Shown: piece by piece, positions 17,476-26,139 of the stretch
How positions within the stretch are numbered: position 1 is the first letter of the stretch
How the letters are laid out: each line of letters begins with the position of its first letter
Assembly (NCBI GenBank): GCA_027064045.1
Contig: JAMOQK010000028.1
Span: 1 to 49,814, forward strand
Reading direction: 5' to 3'
Origin: Sulfurimonas sp.
Lineage (GTDB): Bacteria; Campylobacterota; Campylobacteria; Campylobacterales; Sulfurimonadaceae
Length of the DNA: 49,814 nucleotides
Notes under the pieces: generated by a model
What the model was told of the DNA's origin: nothing
Seen by the model: only the letters and a program-made list of their open reading frames with translations
The model's database searches: none
Translations under genes and position numbers: made by a program

Positions 17476-19059
17476 ATGATTATTACAGAATTAGGTGAGT
17501 TAGGAATAAAAAATGTTGGTAAGGTGTTTCGTAACCTTGGTTATGATGAGCTAATTAAGCATGAACTTGAAAGTGGTGAGTGTTCCCCTACAAAAAAAGG
17601 TGCGACTGCTGTTGATACTGGTGTGTTTACCGGTCGTAGTCCAAAAGATAAATATTTCGTAGATCGTGCTCCGTCAAATAAATATATAGCGTGGGGTGAT
17701 GTAAATCAAAAGATTAGTGTTGAGATATTTGATGAACTTTTAGAAATTTCCAGAGAACAACTTTCAAATAAAGATCTTTATGTAACAGATGTTTTTTGTG
17801 GGGCTAGTCCAGCTTCAAAAAGATCGGTACGATTTATAACAGAGATAGCTTGGCAATCACATTTTGTAAAAAATATGTTTATCCGTCCTACCCCTGCAGA
17901 GTTAGAAGTTTTTAAGTCTGATTTTACTGTTTTAAGTGCATGTAAAGCTGTTAATGAGAAATGGAAAGAACATGGACTAAATTCAGAAGTATTTGTGCTT
18001 TTTGATGTGGAAAGAAATCTTTGTATCATAGGTGGTACTTGGTATGGTGGAGAACTTAAAAAAGGTATCTTCTCTATGATGAATTACTGGTTGCCATTAG
18101 AGGGTAAACTTTCTATGCACTGTTCTGCAAATGTTGGTAAAGATGGTGATACAGCACTTTTCTTTGGTCTTAGTGGAACAGGTAAAACAACTCTATCAAC
18201 TGATCCAAATCGTGCATTGATTGGTGATGATGAGCATGGTTGGGATGACCATGGTGTATTTAACTTTGAGGGTGGATGTTACGCAAAAGTTATTAACCTT
18301 GATGCTAAAAGTGAACCAGAGATTTATGATGCTATCCGTAGAGATGCACTTTTAGAAAATGTTGTACTTTATGGTGATGGTGAAGTAGATTATGAAGATG
18401 GAAGTAAAACAGAAAATACTCGTGTTTCTTACCCTATTGAGCATATACAAAACCATAAAAAAGACTTAATGGCAGATCATCCTAAAAATATCATCTTTTT
18501 AACTGCTGATGCTTTTGGTGTTTTACCACCTGTATCAAAGCTTACAAAAGAACAAGCTATGTATTATTTTTTAAGTGGATATACTGCAAAAGTAGCTGGA
18601 ACTGAAAGAGGTATCACTGAGCCTGTTGCAACTTTTAGTGCATGTTTTGGTGAGGCATTTTTACCACTACATCCAACTGTATATGCAAAACTCCTTGGTC
18701 AAAAGATAGATGAACATGGTGTAAATGTTTATTTGGTTAACACTGGTTGGACAGGTGGTGGTTATGGTGTTGGTAAAAGGATGAGTATCAAAGATACGCG
18801 TACTTGTATTAACACTATTTTAGATGGAACAATTAACAATAGTGAGTTTAGAGTTACTAAAACTTTTAGATTAAATGTTCCAAATACACTCGGAAGTATT
18901 AAGCCAGATGTTCTTTTCCCTCGTGAAGCTTGGGAAGATAAAGAAGCATTTGACAGAACTAGAGATGCTTTAGCAACTATGTTTATAGAAAATTATAAAA
19001 AATATCAAGATGGGGAACATACAGATTATGCTCCATTTGGTCCAATAGTAGGAGGGTGA
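17476..19059 (+). CDS. pckA: phosphoenolpyruvate carboxykinase (ATP)
   Basis: A 527-residue ATP-dependent PEP carboxykinase (oxaloacetate + ATP to PEP + CO2 + ADP), the entry to gluconeogenesis. Motifs: TGRSPKDKY substrate site near residue 55, the P-loop [15 protein letters not shown], the metal/nucleotide site [20 protein letters not shown], and [16 protein letters not shown] near the C-terminus. Length matches the family. It has its own promoter and a stop codon built into a terminator hairpin. Placed just after the glycogen operon, it would feed carbon from the (probably reductive) TCA cycle upward into glucan synthesis, although it is not in the same operon. Confidence 0.98.
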   Translation: MIITELGELGIKNVGKVFRNLGYDELIKHELESGECSPTKKGATAVDTGVFTGRSPKDKYFVDRAPSNKYIAWGDVNQKISVEIFDELLEISREQLSNKDLYVTDVFCGASPASKRSVRFITEIAWQSHFVKNMFIRPTPAELEVFKSDFTVLSACKAVNEKWKEHGLNSEVFVLFDVERNLCIIGGTWYGGELKKGIFSMMNYWLPLEGKLSMHCSANVGKDGDTALFFGLSGTGKTTLSTDPNRALIGDDEHGWDDHGVFNFEGGCYAKVINLDAKSEPEIYDAIRRDALLENVVLYGDGEVDYEDGSKTENTRVSYPIEHIQNHKKDLMADHPKNIIFLTADAFGVLPPVSKLTKEQAMYYFLSGYTAKVAGTERGITEPVATFSACFGEAFLPLHPTVYAKLLGQKIDEHGVNVYLVNTGWTGGGYGVGKRMSIKDTRTCINTILDGTINNSEFRVTKTFRLNVPNTLGSIKPDVLFPREAWEDKEAFDRTRDALATMFIENYKKYQDGEHTDYAPFGPIVGG

Positions 19060-19080
19060 AAACCCTCTTATCTTTTTTTA
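19052..19080 (+). terminator. intrinsic terminator of pckA, overlapping its stop codon
   Basis: GAGGGT (19052-19057) and ACCCTC (19062-19067) form a perfect 6-bp stem closing a GAAA tetraloop, followed by TTATCTTTTTTT. The pckA stop codon TGA (19057-19059) lies at the stem/loop boundary. The T-tract falls inside the 3' end of the convergent DedA gene. Confidence 0.85.
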
Positions 19081-19628
19081 GTGGCATGACTCATATAAAG
19101 CCACAAAGCACCACCAAATATAATTAGTATGATGGGTGCTATCCAAGGTTTACCACTTACTAGTTTTACTCCCTCAATAAGTATACCTCCACTGTAGTAA
19201 CTTCCTAGTCCAAAAGCTAAAGCCCATACTCCAGCACTTAAAACATTGAGTATAGCAAACTTTTTAAAATCGTATTTTGTTAGTCCTATTGCGATGGGGA
19301 TTAGAGTTTTTATACCATATATAAATTTTTGAATTAATATTATCCATGAACCGTTTTTTTTCATCATAACATGTGCAAGAGCTAGTTTTCGTCTATGTTT
19401 TTTTAGATTTTCCATCATCATAGATTTTTGATACCTTGCCATGTAAAAAAGCATCACATCTCCAATGGCATTTGCAACAAAAGCAATAGAGATAGATAGT
19501 GTTAAATCCATTTTTCCCATAAAAGAAAGTATCCCTGCTCCTACAAGTGCCACAAAACCACCACCAAGTGAGTAGAGAAAAAGTCCTATATATCCATAAG
19601 TTTCTAAATTACTAAAAGTATCTTCCAC
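19068..19628 (-). CDS. DedA-family membrane protein
   Basis: A 186-residue DedA/SNARE-associated protein with about five hydrophobic segments. It has an N-terminal half with GYIGLFLYSLGGGFVALVGA, the family-type FIYGIKTLIPIAIGL stretch (near residue 110) and a C-terminal Lys-Arg tail. DedA proteins are inner-membrane flippases or transporters of lipid carriers such as undecaprenyl phosphate or phosphatidylethanolamine. The start is GTG (19628-19626), with TAAGG overlapping the uvrB stop as ribosome binding site. The gene follows uvrB by 9 bases and is probably co-transcribed with it. The start codon itself lies within an exact copy of the iterated motif (19625-19634). An out-of-frame ATG lies two bases upstream of the GTG. 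Confidence 0.85.
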   Translation of the reverse strand: MEDTFSNLETYGYIGLFLYSLGGGFVALVGAGILSFMGKMDLTLSISIAFVANAIGDVMLFYMARYQKSMMMENLKKHRRKLALAHVMMKKNGSWIILIQKFIYGIKTLIPIAIGLTKYDFKKFAILNVLSAGVWALAFGLGSYYSGGILIEGVKLVSGKPWIAPIILIIFGGALWLYMSHATKKR

Positions 19629-19637
19629 ATGCCAACC

Positions 19638-21620
19638 TTATAATTTTTTGATTTTCATTATCTCATCTCTGAGTCGTGCTGCTTCTTCAAAATTTAACTC
19701 TTTTGCAGCTTGTTTCATCTTTAAGCTAAGTTCTTTTACTATCGCTTTTTTTTCTGATGGTGGCATTTTATCCATTTTTTTATGTTTTTGGTAAATACCA
19801 CCATGATCTTCTAATTTTAAGTTCTCATCTAGCTTACGGATAGTTGTTGTTGGGGTGATACCATGCTTTTTATTGTAATTTTCTTGTATCTTTCTTCTTG
19901 AAGATGTTGTGTCTATTGCTTTTTGCATAGATTTTGTGATTTTATTGGCATATAAAATTACTCTACCGTTTGCATTTCTTGCACCTCTTCCTATGGTTTG
20001 GATAAGGGCAGTTTCACTTCTTAAAAAGCCCTCTTTGTCTGCATCAAGTATTGCAACCAAAGAAACTTCTGGCAAATCTAGCCCTTCTCGAAGTAGATTT
20101 ATACCTATAAGTACATCAAATTCTCCAAGTCTCAAGCCTCTTATGATTTGATTTCTTTCAATAGTATCTATATCTGAGTGCATATATTGAACTTTTATTC
20201 CTAAATCTGCTAGATATTTTGTAAGTGCTTCTGCCATTTTTTTAGTTAAAACTGTGATAAGAACTCTTTCTTTTTTGGCAACTATCCCTTTTATTTCATC
20301 ATGTATATCTTCAACTTGATTATCTGATGATTTTATCTCTAAGATAGGGTCTAGTAAACCTGTTGGTCGTATAATTTGTTCTGCTTTTGTGCTTGACATC
20401 CCTAACTCATATTCTGCTGGTGTAGCTGAAACAAAAAGGTAGTGTGGAGCTTTATTTATATATTCATCTGCTTTTAGAGGTCTGTTATCAAGTGCTGATG
20501 GAAGCCTAAAACCATATTCAACTAAAACCTCTTTTCTAGCTCTGTCTCCTGCATACATTCCACGATACTGAGGAAGTGAAACATGACTTTCATCTACTAT
20601 GACAAGATACTCTTTGTTTTTTTGTGCAAGATAATCAAGTAGTGTAAAAGGAGCTTCCCCCGGTTTTTTATCTGTTAAAAGTCGTGAATAGTTTTCCACA
20701 CCTTTACACATGCCAGTAGTCTCAAGCATCTCTAAATCAAATTCTACTCTTTGTTTTAGTCTTTGATACTCAACAAGTTTGCCCTCTTTTTGAAAGTATG
20801 CTAACCTATCATCAAGTTCCTCTTCTATTCGTTTAACTGCTCGTGCCATTTTGTCTTGAGAAACGCTAAATTGACTTGTTGCATAGATAGTAAATTTTTT
20901 ATGATCTTCTAATCTTTTGTTGTCTATGATGTCAAAAGTGTAGATAGCCTCTATCTCATCCCCAAAAAACTCGATTCGTATCGCTTCTTGTTCAAAATAT
21001 GGTGGATAAACATCTAAACTTTCCCCATTTACTCTAATATGTCCAGAGTCAAAATAGGTGTCATTTCTACTGTAACCCATCTCAACCAAACGAAGTAAAA
21101 GTTTTTTTTGGTTTATCTCATCCCCAACCTCAAGTGCTTGAACCATATTTAGGTATTCCTCAGGGTCACCAAGCCCATAGTTTGCTGAAACTGAAGCTAT
21201 AACTATAACATCATCATAACTAAGTAGATTTGCCGTAGCTGATAGTCTCATCCTCTCTAACTCATCATTTATAGCACTATCTTTTTCTATAAACAAATCC
21301 TGACGAGGAATATAAGCTTCAGGTTGGTAGTAATCATAATAAGAAACAAAATACTCAACATGGTTGTTAGGAAAAAACTGACGAAATTCTGAGTATAACT
21401 GAGCTGCTAAAGTTTTGTTGTGAGTCATAATGATAGTAGGCATCTGCACATTTTCTATAACCTTAGCCATAGTGTATGTTTTACCACTTCCTGTTACACC
21501 TTCAAGTGTTTGATAACGGTTACCATCAAGTATGGATTTACTTAAAACTTCGATAGCTTTTGGTTGGTCACCTGCCGATTTGTAAGGAGATACAGCTTTA
21601 AAAATTGGTTTATTTTTCAT
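19638..21620 (-). CDS. uvrB: excinuclease ABC subunit B
   Basis: A 660-residue UvrB, the damage-verifying helicase-like subunit of nucleotide excision repair. It has Walker [15 protein letters not shown] near residue 40, the beta-hairpin region [15 protein letters not shown], Walker [13 protein letters not shown], the helicase motif [13 protein letters not shown] with QTIGRGARN, and the C-terminal UVR domain [19 protein letters not shown] that contacts UvrC. Length is normal. An extended -10 promoter sits so close to the ATG that the mRNA would be leaderless. One near-exact copy of the iterated motif (20706) encodes TGMCKG. Confidence 0.98.
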   Translation of the reverse strand: MKNKPIFKAVSPYKSAGDQPKAIEVLSKSILDGNRYQTLEGVTGSGKTYTMAKVIENVQMPTIIMTHNKTLAAQLYSEFRQFFPNNHVEYFVSYYDYYQPEAYIPRQDLFIEKDSAINDELERMRLSATANLLSYDDVIVIASVSANYGLGDPEEYLNMVQALEVGDEINQKKLLLRLVEMGYSRNDTYFDSGHIRVNGESLDVYPPYFEQEAIRIEFFGDEIEAIYTFDIIDNKRLEDHKKFTIYATSQFSVSQDKMARAVKRIEEELDDRLAYFQKEGKLVEYQRLKQRVEFDLEMLETTGMCKGVENYSRLLTDKKPGEAPFTLLDYLAQKNKEYLVIVDESHVSLPQYRGMYAGDRARKEVLVEYGFRLPSALDNRPLKADEYINKAPHYLFVSATPAEYELGMSSTKAEQIIRPTGLLDPILEIKSSDNQVEDIHDEIKGIVAKKERVLITVLTKKMAEALTKYLADLGIKVQYMHSDIDTIERNQIIRGLRLGEFDVLIGINLLREGLDLPEVSLVAILDADKEGFLRSETALIQTIGRGARNANGRVILYANKITKSMQKAIDTTSSRRKIQENYNKKHGITPTTTIRKLDENLKLEDHGGIYQKHKKMDKMPPSEKKAIVKELSLKMKQAAKELNFEEAARLRDEIMKIKKL

Positions 21621-21636
21621 GGGTGGAATTATAGCA
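21621..21636 (-). promoter_or_regulatory. uvrB extended -10 promoter, leaderless geometry
   Basis: On the minus strand TGC-TATAAT (hexamer at 21633-21628) is followed by only 7 bases (TCCACCC) before the uvrB ATG at 21620. Transcription should begin at or next to the start codon. No Shine-Dalgarno sequence is present. Confidence 0.6.
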
Positions 21637-21654
21637 GATGGTTGATTTATTTAC

Positions 21655-21693
21655 GAAATTAAAAAGTAGAGATAAGTCCCAAGAAAGGGACTT
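21655..21693 (-). terminator. intrinsic terminator of the rpsF-ssb-rpsR operon
   Basis: AAGTCCC (21674-21680) and GGGACTT (21687-21693) form a perfect 7-bp stem with a 6-base loop just beyond the rpsR stop. On the minus strand it is followed by ATCTCTACTTTTTAA, a moderate U-tract. Confidence 0.7.
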
Positions 21694-21703
21694 GAAGAAA
21701 ACC

Positions 21704-21967
21704 TTATTTTAGGTTTTCAAATGGTGCAGTTACAACTTGTTTACGAGTTACAGTATATGGAACTAGTGCAGCTGCTCTTGCTCTTTTGATAACTGTTGCT
21801 ATCATGTCTTGGTGGCGTTTACAGTTACCTGTTAAACGGCGAGGCATGATTTTATATCTTTCTGAAAGTGAAAATCTTAATGCTCCCACTTCTTTATAGT
21901 CCATGAAGTCAACTTTTGCTTCACAATACTTACAATATCTTTTTTTATATTTTCTTTTTTCTGACAT
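21704..21967 (-). CDS. rpsR: 30S ribosomal protein S18
   Basis: An 87-residue S18 with a basic N-terminus, a Cys-x-x-Cys pair in RYCKYCEAK and a later Cys/His in GNCKRHQ (zinc-binding C+ type). The RNA-binding core [17 protein letters not shown] is conserved, and the protein ends [10 protein letters not shown]18 binds the 16S rRNA platform as a dimer with S6, encoded two genes upstream. It is the last gene of the operon, 25 bases after ssb, and is followed by a terminator hairpin. Confidence 0.97.
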   Translation of the reverse strand: MSEKRKYKKRYCKYCEAKVDFMDYKEVGALRFSLSERYKIMPRRLTGNCKRHQDMIATVIKRARAAALVPYTVTRKQVVTAPFENLK

Positions 21968-21992
21968 GTTATTACCTTTGTTTGTCTATTTT

Positions 21993-22553
21993 CTAAAACG
22001 GAATTTCATCTTCATCAATGTCGATCACTGGAACAGTATCATTGCTAGGCATCTCACGGCTTTGAGTTTGAGCCTGATTATATGTAGGCTGTTGCTGTTG
22101 CTGTGGTTGCTGATAACTTTGTTGCTGTTGCTGAGGAGCATTGTAACTTTGTTGAGTTTGTTGCTGTGGTGCTTGATATGACGGTTGTCCACCCTGAGCA
22201 GGAGCATTGTAGCCACCACCTTGGTTGTCCCCTCTTGAGTCAAGCATCTGCATAGTTTCAACGATTACAGAGTGTTTACTTCTCTTTTGTCCATTTTGAT
22301 CTACCCATTGGTCAAAGCTAAGTCTTCCCTCCACTAGGATTTTACTCCCTTTACGAAGGTATTGGTTGGCTACTTCTGCACTTCTTCCAAAGAATGTGAT
22401 GTCAACAAAACACACTTCCTCTTTTTTTTCACCATTGCTAGTGAATTTACGGCTAGTTGCAATAGCAGTTTTTGCTATGCCTGTACCACTTTGAGAGTAT
22501 CTAAGTTCGATGTCGCGAGTTAAGTTTCCAACCAAAATAACTTTGTTATACAT
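21993..22553 (-). CDS. ssb: single-stranded DNA-binding protein
   Basis: A 186-residue SSB. An N-terminal OB fold (MYNKVILVGNLTRDIELRY to about residue 110) is followed by a linker very rich in Gln, Tyr and Pro (residues about 118-168). The protein ends in the acidic tip DIDEDEIPF that recruits replication and repair proteins. It binds ssDNA in replication, repair and recombination and would also coat incoming DNA in transformation. Its position between rpsF and rpsR is the conserved bacterial arrangement. The low-complexity linker gives a CAGCAACAG-like repetitive DNA tract that is not a separate repeat element. Confidence 0.97.
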   Translation of the reverse strand: MYNKVILVGNLTRDIELRYSQSGTGIAKTAIATSRKFTSNGEKKEEVCFVDITFFGRSAEVANQYLRKGSKILVEGRLSFDQWVDQNGQKRSKHSVIVETMQMLDSRGDNQGGGYNAPAQGGQPSYQAPQQQTQQSYNAPQQQQQSYQQPQQQQQPTYNQAQTQSREMPSNDTVPVIDIDEDEIPF

Positions 22554-22576
22554 GAGTTTTCCTTAAATGTTTAAGC

Positions 22577-23032
22577 TTACGCTTCTTGCTCTGCTGGAGC
22601 TTCTGTTACTGGTGCTTCAGTTTCTATTTCTACTTCTACTTTAGTTTCTACTTCTACTTCTACTTCTTCTTTTACTTCTTCTTTAGCTGGAGTAGCTGCT
22701 TTGTTAGCTTTTTCAACTAGTTTGTTCCAAGCAGTAATCTCACGGTTAGTGTCATACTTGATTGTTACAAAACGGAGAAGATCTTCGTTGATACGGAAGC
22801 GTCTTTCAATTTCAGAGATTGCCGCTGGAGCAACTGAATAATAAACAACATGGTAATAACCACGCTCGTTTTTGTCAATTGGGTATGCTAATTTTCTCAT
22901 TCCCATTGAAGTTGTAGCAGCGATTTCGCCACCATTTGAAGTGATTGTTTCTTCAACAGCTTTTATGCTTGCTTGAATCTCTTCTGCTGTAAATGTCGGT
23001 TTTACGATTACTAGGTTTTCGTAATGTCTCAT
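22577..23032 (-). CDS. rpsF: 30S ribosomal protein S6
   Basis: A 151-residue S6. The conserved globular part is residues 1 to about 110 (MRHYENLVIVKPTFTAEE, then NERGYYHVVYYS and RRFRINEDLLRFVTIKYD). It is followed by an unusual acidic extension of alternating Glu and Val/Thr residues (about 118-151) ending APAEQEA. Such tails are variable, although E. coli S6 is likewise modified by added glutamates. It is the first gene of rpsF-ssb-rpsR, with AAAGGGAG about 7 bases before the ATG. Confidence 0.97.
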   Translation of the reverse strand: MRHYENLVIVKPTFTAEEIQASIKAVEETITSNGGEIAATTSMGMRKLAYPIDKNERGYYHVVYYSVAPAAISEIERRFRINEDLLRFVTIKYDTNREITAWNKLVEKANKAATPAKEEVKEEVEVEVETKVEVEIETEAPVTEAPAEQEA

Positions 23033-23141
23033 AGAGTATTATCTCCCTTTGGTATTTGCCTTAATGGCGTATGTTTCCCTTTCGGATATCTAAATATATC
23101 ATCATTAAAATGATACAAAGAGAAAGGAACTCGCGATTATA
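23033..23141 (-). promoter_or_regulatory. rpsF promoter and leader, possible S6:S18 autoregulatory RNA
   Basis: On the minus strand a consensus TATAAT lies at 23141-23136, giving a leader of roughly 95 bases before rpsF. The leader contains ATCCGAAAGGGAAAC. Its 5' CTCTTTG (near 23118) can pair with CAAAGGG next to the ribosome binding site. Leaders of rpsF operons in many bacteria bind the S6:S18 complex through a CCG-containing hairpin. Whether this one does is a guess from the CCG and the pairing. Confidence 0.4.
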
Positions 23142-23290
23142 TAGAAATTATGCTTAAAATTAGCAAATTTATGGTTGTTGTTATGTGTAAAAATTAAATT
23201 TGCTTAAAAATATGTCAATTTGTCATAATATTATACAAATTTTGCTTTTGCATGGTATAGTTTTACAAAATTTTTCAAAGTTAGGTTTTA

Positions 23291-24286
23291 ATGGCAAAAA
23301 GAAAAAAGAAATCTCCTAAAAAAAATTCAAGAATATTAGTTTATATAGCATGGTTTTTAGCTGTTATTGCATTGATATTGAGTTTGATTGTTGCAGGTTA
23401 TTATTTTGGCTATCTTGATGTTAAGCAAAAAGTACAAAAAAAAGAGAGAGTTAAAGTAGTTAAAAAACAACATTTAAAAAAAGATGTAAAAAAAAGATTA
23501 AAAGAGGTACTTAAAAGGGAGAGAAAAAAGGAAGTTTTAAAAGCTAAAAGACACATGGATATAACTGCGGCACATGAGTATGCTGATGAACATTTAAGTA
23601 AACCTCCAAAAGGTGCTTCTAGGAAGGTTTTAAAGAGTGTAAAAAAACCAAAACTAGCTATAATAATAGATGATGTGAGTACAAAATATCAAGTTAGAGA
23701 TATAAAAAATATAGGTATAACTCTGACAATGTCATTTTTTCCACCTCGTTCTGCTAGGCCAAATTCTGCAAAATTGGCTTCTAAAGAGAAATTTTATATG
23801 GTGCATTTACCTATGGAGGCATTTAATTTTCATGCAGAAGAACCTTTAACTTTAAGGGTTGGTGATTCACAAGCGAAGATAAGCAAACGGATAAAAACTA
23901 TAAAAAAACTTTTTCCAAGAGTTAAATATATAAACAATCATACAGGAAGTAAATTTACAGCAAATGAGATAGCAGTAAACAGGTTGATACTAGCTTTAAG
24001 ACATCAACATATAAATTTTATAGACAGCAGAACAACTTCTAAAACAAAAGTGCCTAAAGTTATGAGAAATTATGGCTTAAAGTATGTTGCACGGGATGTG
24101 TTTTTAGATCATGATATGGACAAAGCATCTATCCTTCATGAGATAAAACGAGCGATTAAGATAGCAAAACTTCATGGGACAGCAATAGCCATTGGTCATC
24201 CACATCATAATACGATAGAGGTTTTAACAGAATCAAAAAAACTTTTTAGAGATGTTGATTTAGTTCAGATAAATCAATTATATTAA
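23291..24286 (+). CDS. divergent polysaccharide deacetylase family protein (YibQ-like)
   Basis: A 331-residue protein with a very basic N-terminus (residues 1-15), one membrane segment (about 16-42, VYIAWFLAVIALILSLIVAG) and a Lys-rich periplasmic linker. From about residue 120 comes a divergent polysaccharide deacetylase domain, with LAIIIDDVSTKY (metal-site Asp pair), HLPMEAF, NNHTGSKFT, FIDSRTTSKT and IAIGHPHHNT. These motifs match the YibQ/DUF610 group, thought to be periplasmic and linked to cell-wall remodelling. The substrate is unknown. It is anchored by its N-terminus with the catalytic part outside. dprA follows 1 base after its stop, so the two are coupled. The 150-base region before it (23142-23290) is AT-rich with no other gene. 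Confidence 0.85.
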   Translation: MAKRKKKSPKKNSRILVYIAWFLAVIALILSLIVAGYYFGYLDVKQKVQKKERVKVVKKQHLKKDVKKRLKEVLKRERKKEVLKAKRHMDITAAHEYADEHLSKPPKGASRKVLKSVKKPKLAIIIDDVSTKYQVRDIKNIGITLTMSFFPPRSARPNSAKLASKEKFYMVHLPMEAFNFHAEEPLTLRVGDSQAKISKRIKTIKKLFPRVKYINNHTGSKFTANEIAVNRLILALRHQHINFIDSRTTSKTKVPKVMRNYGLKYVARDVFLDHDMDKASILHEIKRAIKIAKLHGTAIAIGHPHHNTIEVLTESKKLFRDVDLVQINQLY

Positions 24287-24287
24287 G

Positions 24288-25064
24288 ATGATGAAAAAGA
24301 TTGTAGATGAGATAGTTGAGTTAAAATCAATGAAAAAATATCCTTCTCAACTTTTTTGTGAGGGAAATCTCGAACTCTTAAAATCTGTAAAAATATCAGT
24401 AGTTGGCACCAGAAAGCCATCACAATATTCTCGTAATTTAGTTACCAAATTAACTTCTTTGGCATCTAAACGAGGTATTTGTCTAGTTAGTGGTGGAGCT
24501 ATGGGGATAGATGCAGTAGCTCATAAAGGTGCAGGAAGTGAAAATACAATCGCTATTTTGCCATGTGGGATAGATATAAAATATCCATCAGTAAATAAAA
24601 ATTTACTTTTTGATATAGAGAAAAATGGACTTTTACTTAGTCAATTTGATGTTGGGTTTCGTGCAACACCTTGGAGTTTTGTAGTTAGAAATGAGCTTGT
24701 GGTCGCTCTTGGAGAGGTTTTAGTTGTCGCAGAGGCCGAGCTTGGAAGTGGCAGTATGAGAAGTGTTGAATTTGCTTTGAAAATGGGTAAAGAGATATTT
24801 GTTTTACCTCAAAGGTTAGGGCAGAGTAGTGCTACAAATAAACTTCTTAAAGAGGGTAAAGCAAAAGCTATATATGATATAGAAGAGTTTGTATCAAGAT
24901 TTGCAACAAAAGAAACTCCACATGCCAAAGGTGATGAGTTTTTAGAGTTTTGTAAAACAGATCCAACTTATGAAAAAGCAATAAAAATGTATCCAAAAAA
25001 AGTTTTTGAAGCTGAATTAAATGGAGATATAGTTGTGCAAAATGGTCGTATTGTGCTAGTTTAA
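24288..25064 (+). CDS. dprA: DNA processing protein DprA
   Basis: A 258-residue DprA (Smf) with the Rossmann-like core: ISVVGTRKPSQYS, LVSGGAMGIDAVAHKGA, a PCGIDIKYPSVN loop, VVAEAELGSGSMRSVEFAL and FVLPQRLGQSSATNKLL. DprA loads RecA on incoming single-stranded DNA during natural transformation, so its presence indicates competence, as is general in Campylobacterota. The C-terminal winged-helix-like part (about 205-258) is short, as in Helicobacter. The gene itself carries an exact copy of the iterated motif at 24918 (TPHAKG). It is convergent with queA, leaving 7 bases between stops and no obvious terminator hairpin. Confidence 0.95.
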   Translation: MMKKIVDEIVELKSMKKYPSQLFCEGNLELLKSVKISVVGTRKPSQYSRNLVTKLTSLASKRGICLVSGGAMGIDAVAHKGAGSENTIAILPCGIDIKYPSVNKNLLFDIEKNGLLLSQFDVGFRATPWSFVVRNELVVALGEVLVVAEAELGSGSMRSVEFALKMGKEIFVLPQRLGQSSATNKLLKEGKAKAIYDIEEFVSRFATKETPHAKGDEFLEFCKTDPTYEKAIKMYPKKVFEAELNGDIVVQNGRIVLV

Positions 25065-25071
25065 AAGTTTT

Positions 25072-26139
25072 TTACAGTATAAGCATAGCATCGCCATAAG
25101 AGTAAAAACGATAATTTTCTTTGATAGCTTCTGCATAAAGTTCTTGAGTCTTTTTAAGCCCTACAAAAGATGCAACCAACATCAGTAGTGTTGATTTTGG
25201 TAGATGAAAATTTGTAAGCAGATGATTTACTCTTAATGGTTTATTATTTGGATGTAAAAATAGGTTTGCTTGACCTTTTGTGGCATGTGGGTTTCTTGCA
25301 TAAAATTCTATGGTTCTTGTAGATGTTGTTCCTACTGCTAAAATGGGTATATCTGAATCTAGCAACTCTTTGGCATGTTGGGTTATTTCATAATACTCAG
25401 AGTGCATAGGGTGGTCTGTTATAATATCTGCTTCAACAGGTTTAAAAGTTCCACTTCCTACATGTAGTGTTACAAAGGCATGTGGAAAATTTTCACAGAT
25501 TTGTTTATGTTGTTTTGGTGTAAAGTGAAGTGAAGCAGTGGGTGCTGCTACTGCTCCCTCTTGTTTGGCAAAAACACTTTGATATTCACTTTCGTCTGAT
25601 TTGTTATCTTCTCTTTGTATATATGGAGGTAATGGTACATGACCGATTTTATCTATGATTGGAAGTAACTCTTCAAAACGGAGTGTGTGGTAATTGTCAT
25701 TTTTGTTTTGAGGTAGTGTTTCATTTTGCGTAAATAAACTAAAGTTTACAACTCTACTCCCATCACTGTTTAATTCTTTTACAGTTGCCATTAGATCATC
25801 ATCAAAAAATAGCTCTGCACCAACTTTAATTTTACCTCGTATATAAACATTTATTTCAGTTGCATTTAGTGGGCGATTTATGAGAAGTTCGATTTTTCCA
25901 CCACTCTTTTTTTTACCATAAAGTCTTGCTTTTATAACTTTTGTATTGTTAAAAATAAAAGCACAGTTTTTTGGTATAAAATCTTCTAAATCTCTAAATG
26001 TGGCATGTGTGATTGTGTCAGTTTTACGCTCATAAACTAATAATTTTGCACTATCTCTTGGTGATGCTGGATGTGAAGCTATGAGTTCGTTTGGTAGGTG
26101 GAAGTCGTAGCTAGAAGTAAGTAACTCTTTGTTACTCAC
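25072..26139 (-). CDS. queA: S-adenosylmethionine:tRNA ribosyltransferase-isomerase
   Basis: A 355-residue QueA, which transfers and isomerises the ribosyl part of SAM onto 7-aminomethyl-deazaguanine in tRNA to form epoxyqueuosine. Motifs: YDFHLPNELIASHPASPRD at the N-terminus, NNTKVIKARLYG, GHVPLPPYIQRE, GAVAAPTASLHF, VTLHVGSGTFKPV, and the C-terminal NHLLTNFHLPKSTLLMLV and SYGDAMLIL. Length is normal. It overlaps tatC by 8 bases as the last gene of tatB-tatC-queA. It contains a cluster of iterated motif copies (25281, 25371, 25476, 26001), encoding NPHATKG and FPHAFVT among others. Confidence 0.97.
   Translation of the reverse strand: MSNKELLTSSYDFHLPNELIASHPASPRDSAKLLVYERKTDTITHATFRDLEDFIPKNCAFIFNNTKVIKARLYGKKKSGGKIELLINRPLNATEINVYIRGKIKVGAELFFDDDLMATVKELNSDGSRVVNFSLFTQNETLPQNKNDNYHTLRFEELLPIIDKIGHVPLPPYIQREDNKSDESEYQSVFAKQEGAVAAPTASLHFTPKQHKQICENFPHAFVTLHVGSGTFKPVEADIITDHPMHSEYYEITQHAKELLDSDIPILAVGTTSTRTIEFYARNPHATKGQANLFLHPNNKPLRVNHLLTNFHLPKSTLLMLVASFVGLKKTQELYAEAIKENYRFYSYGDAMLIL

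Noticed and set aside
19081..21850. GGCATGA sites at 19082 and 21842 as motif copies
   Set aside because: They match only the GGCATG half and diverge at the TG that all counted copies share.
21903..22181. 92-codon plus-strand frame rich in Leu
   Set aside because: It is antisense to the ssb linker and the rpsR start, a by-product of Gln codons read on the other strand.
22070..22200. Repetitive CTG/TTG-rich tract that looks like a tandem repeat
   Set aside because: It is the Gln-rich linker of SSB read on the other strand. The units are irregular and no repeat element is needed to explain it.
22610..22690. ACTTCT-type short repeats suggestive of a variable-number tandem repeat
   Set aside because: They encode the Glu/Val tail of S6 in frame. 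I cannot show length variation from one sequence.
24555..24572. TTGCCATGTGGG as a further copy of the iterated motif
   Set aside because: It lacks the GGCATG core and encodes the conserved PCG loop of DprA, so protein conservation explains it.
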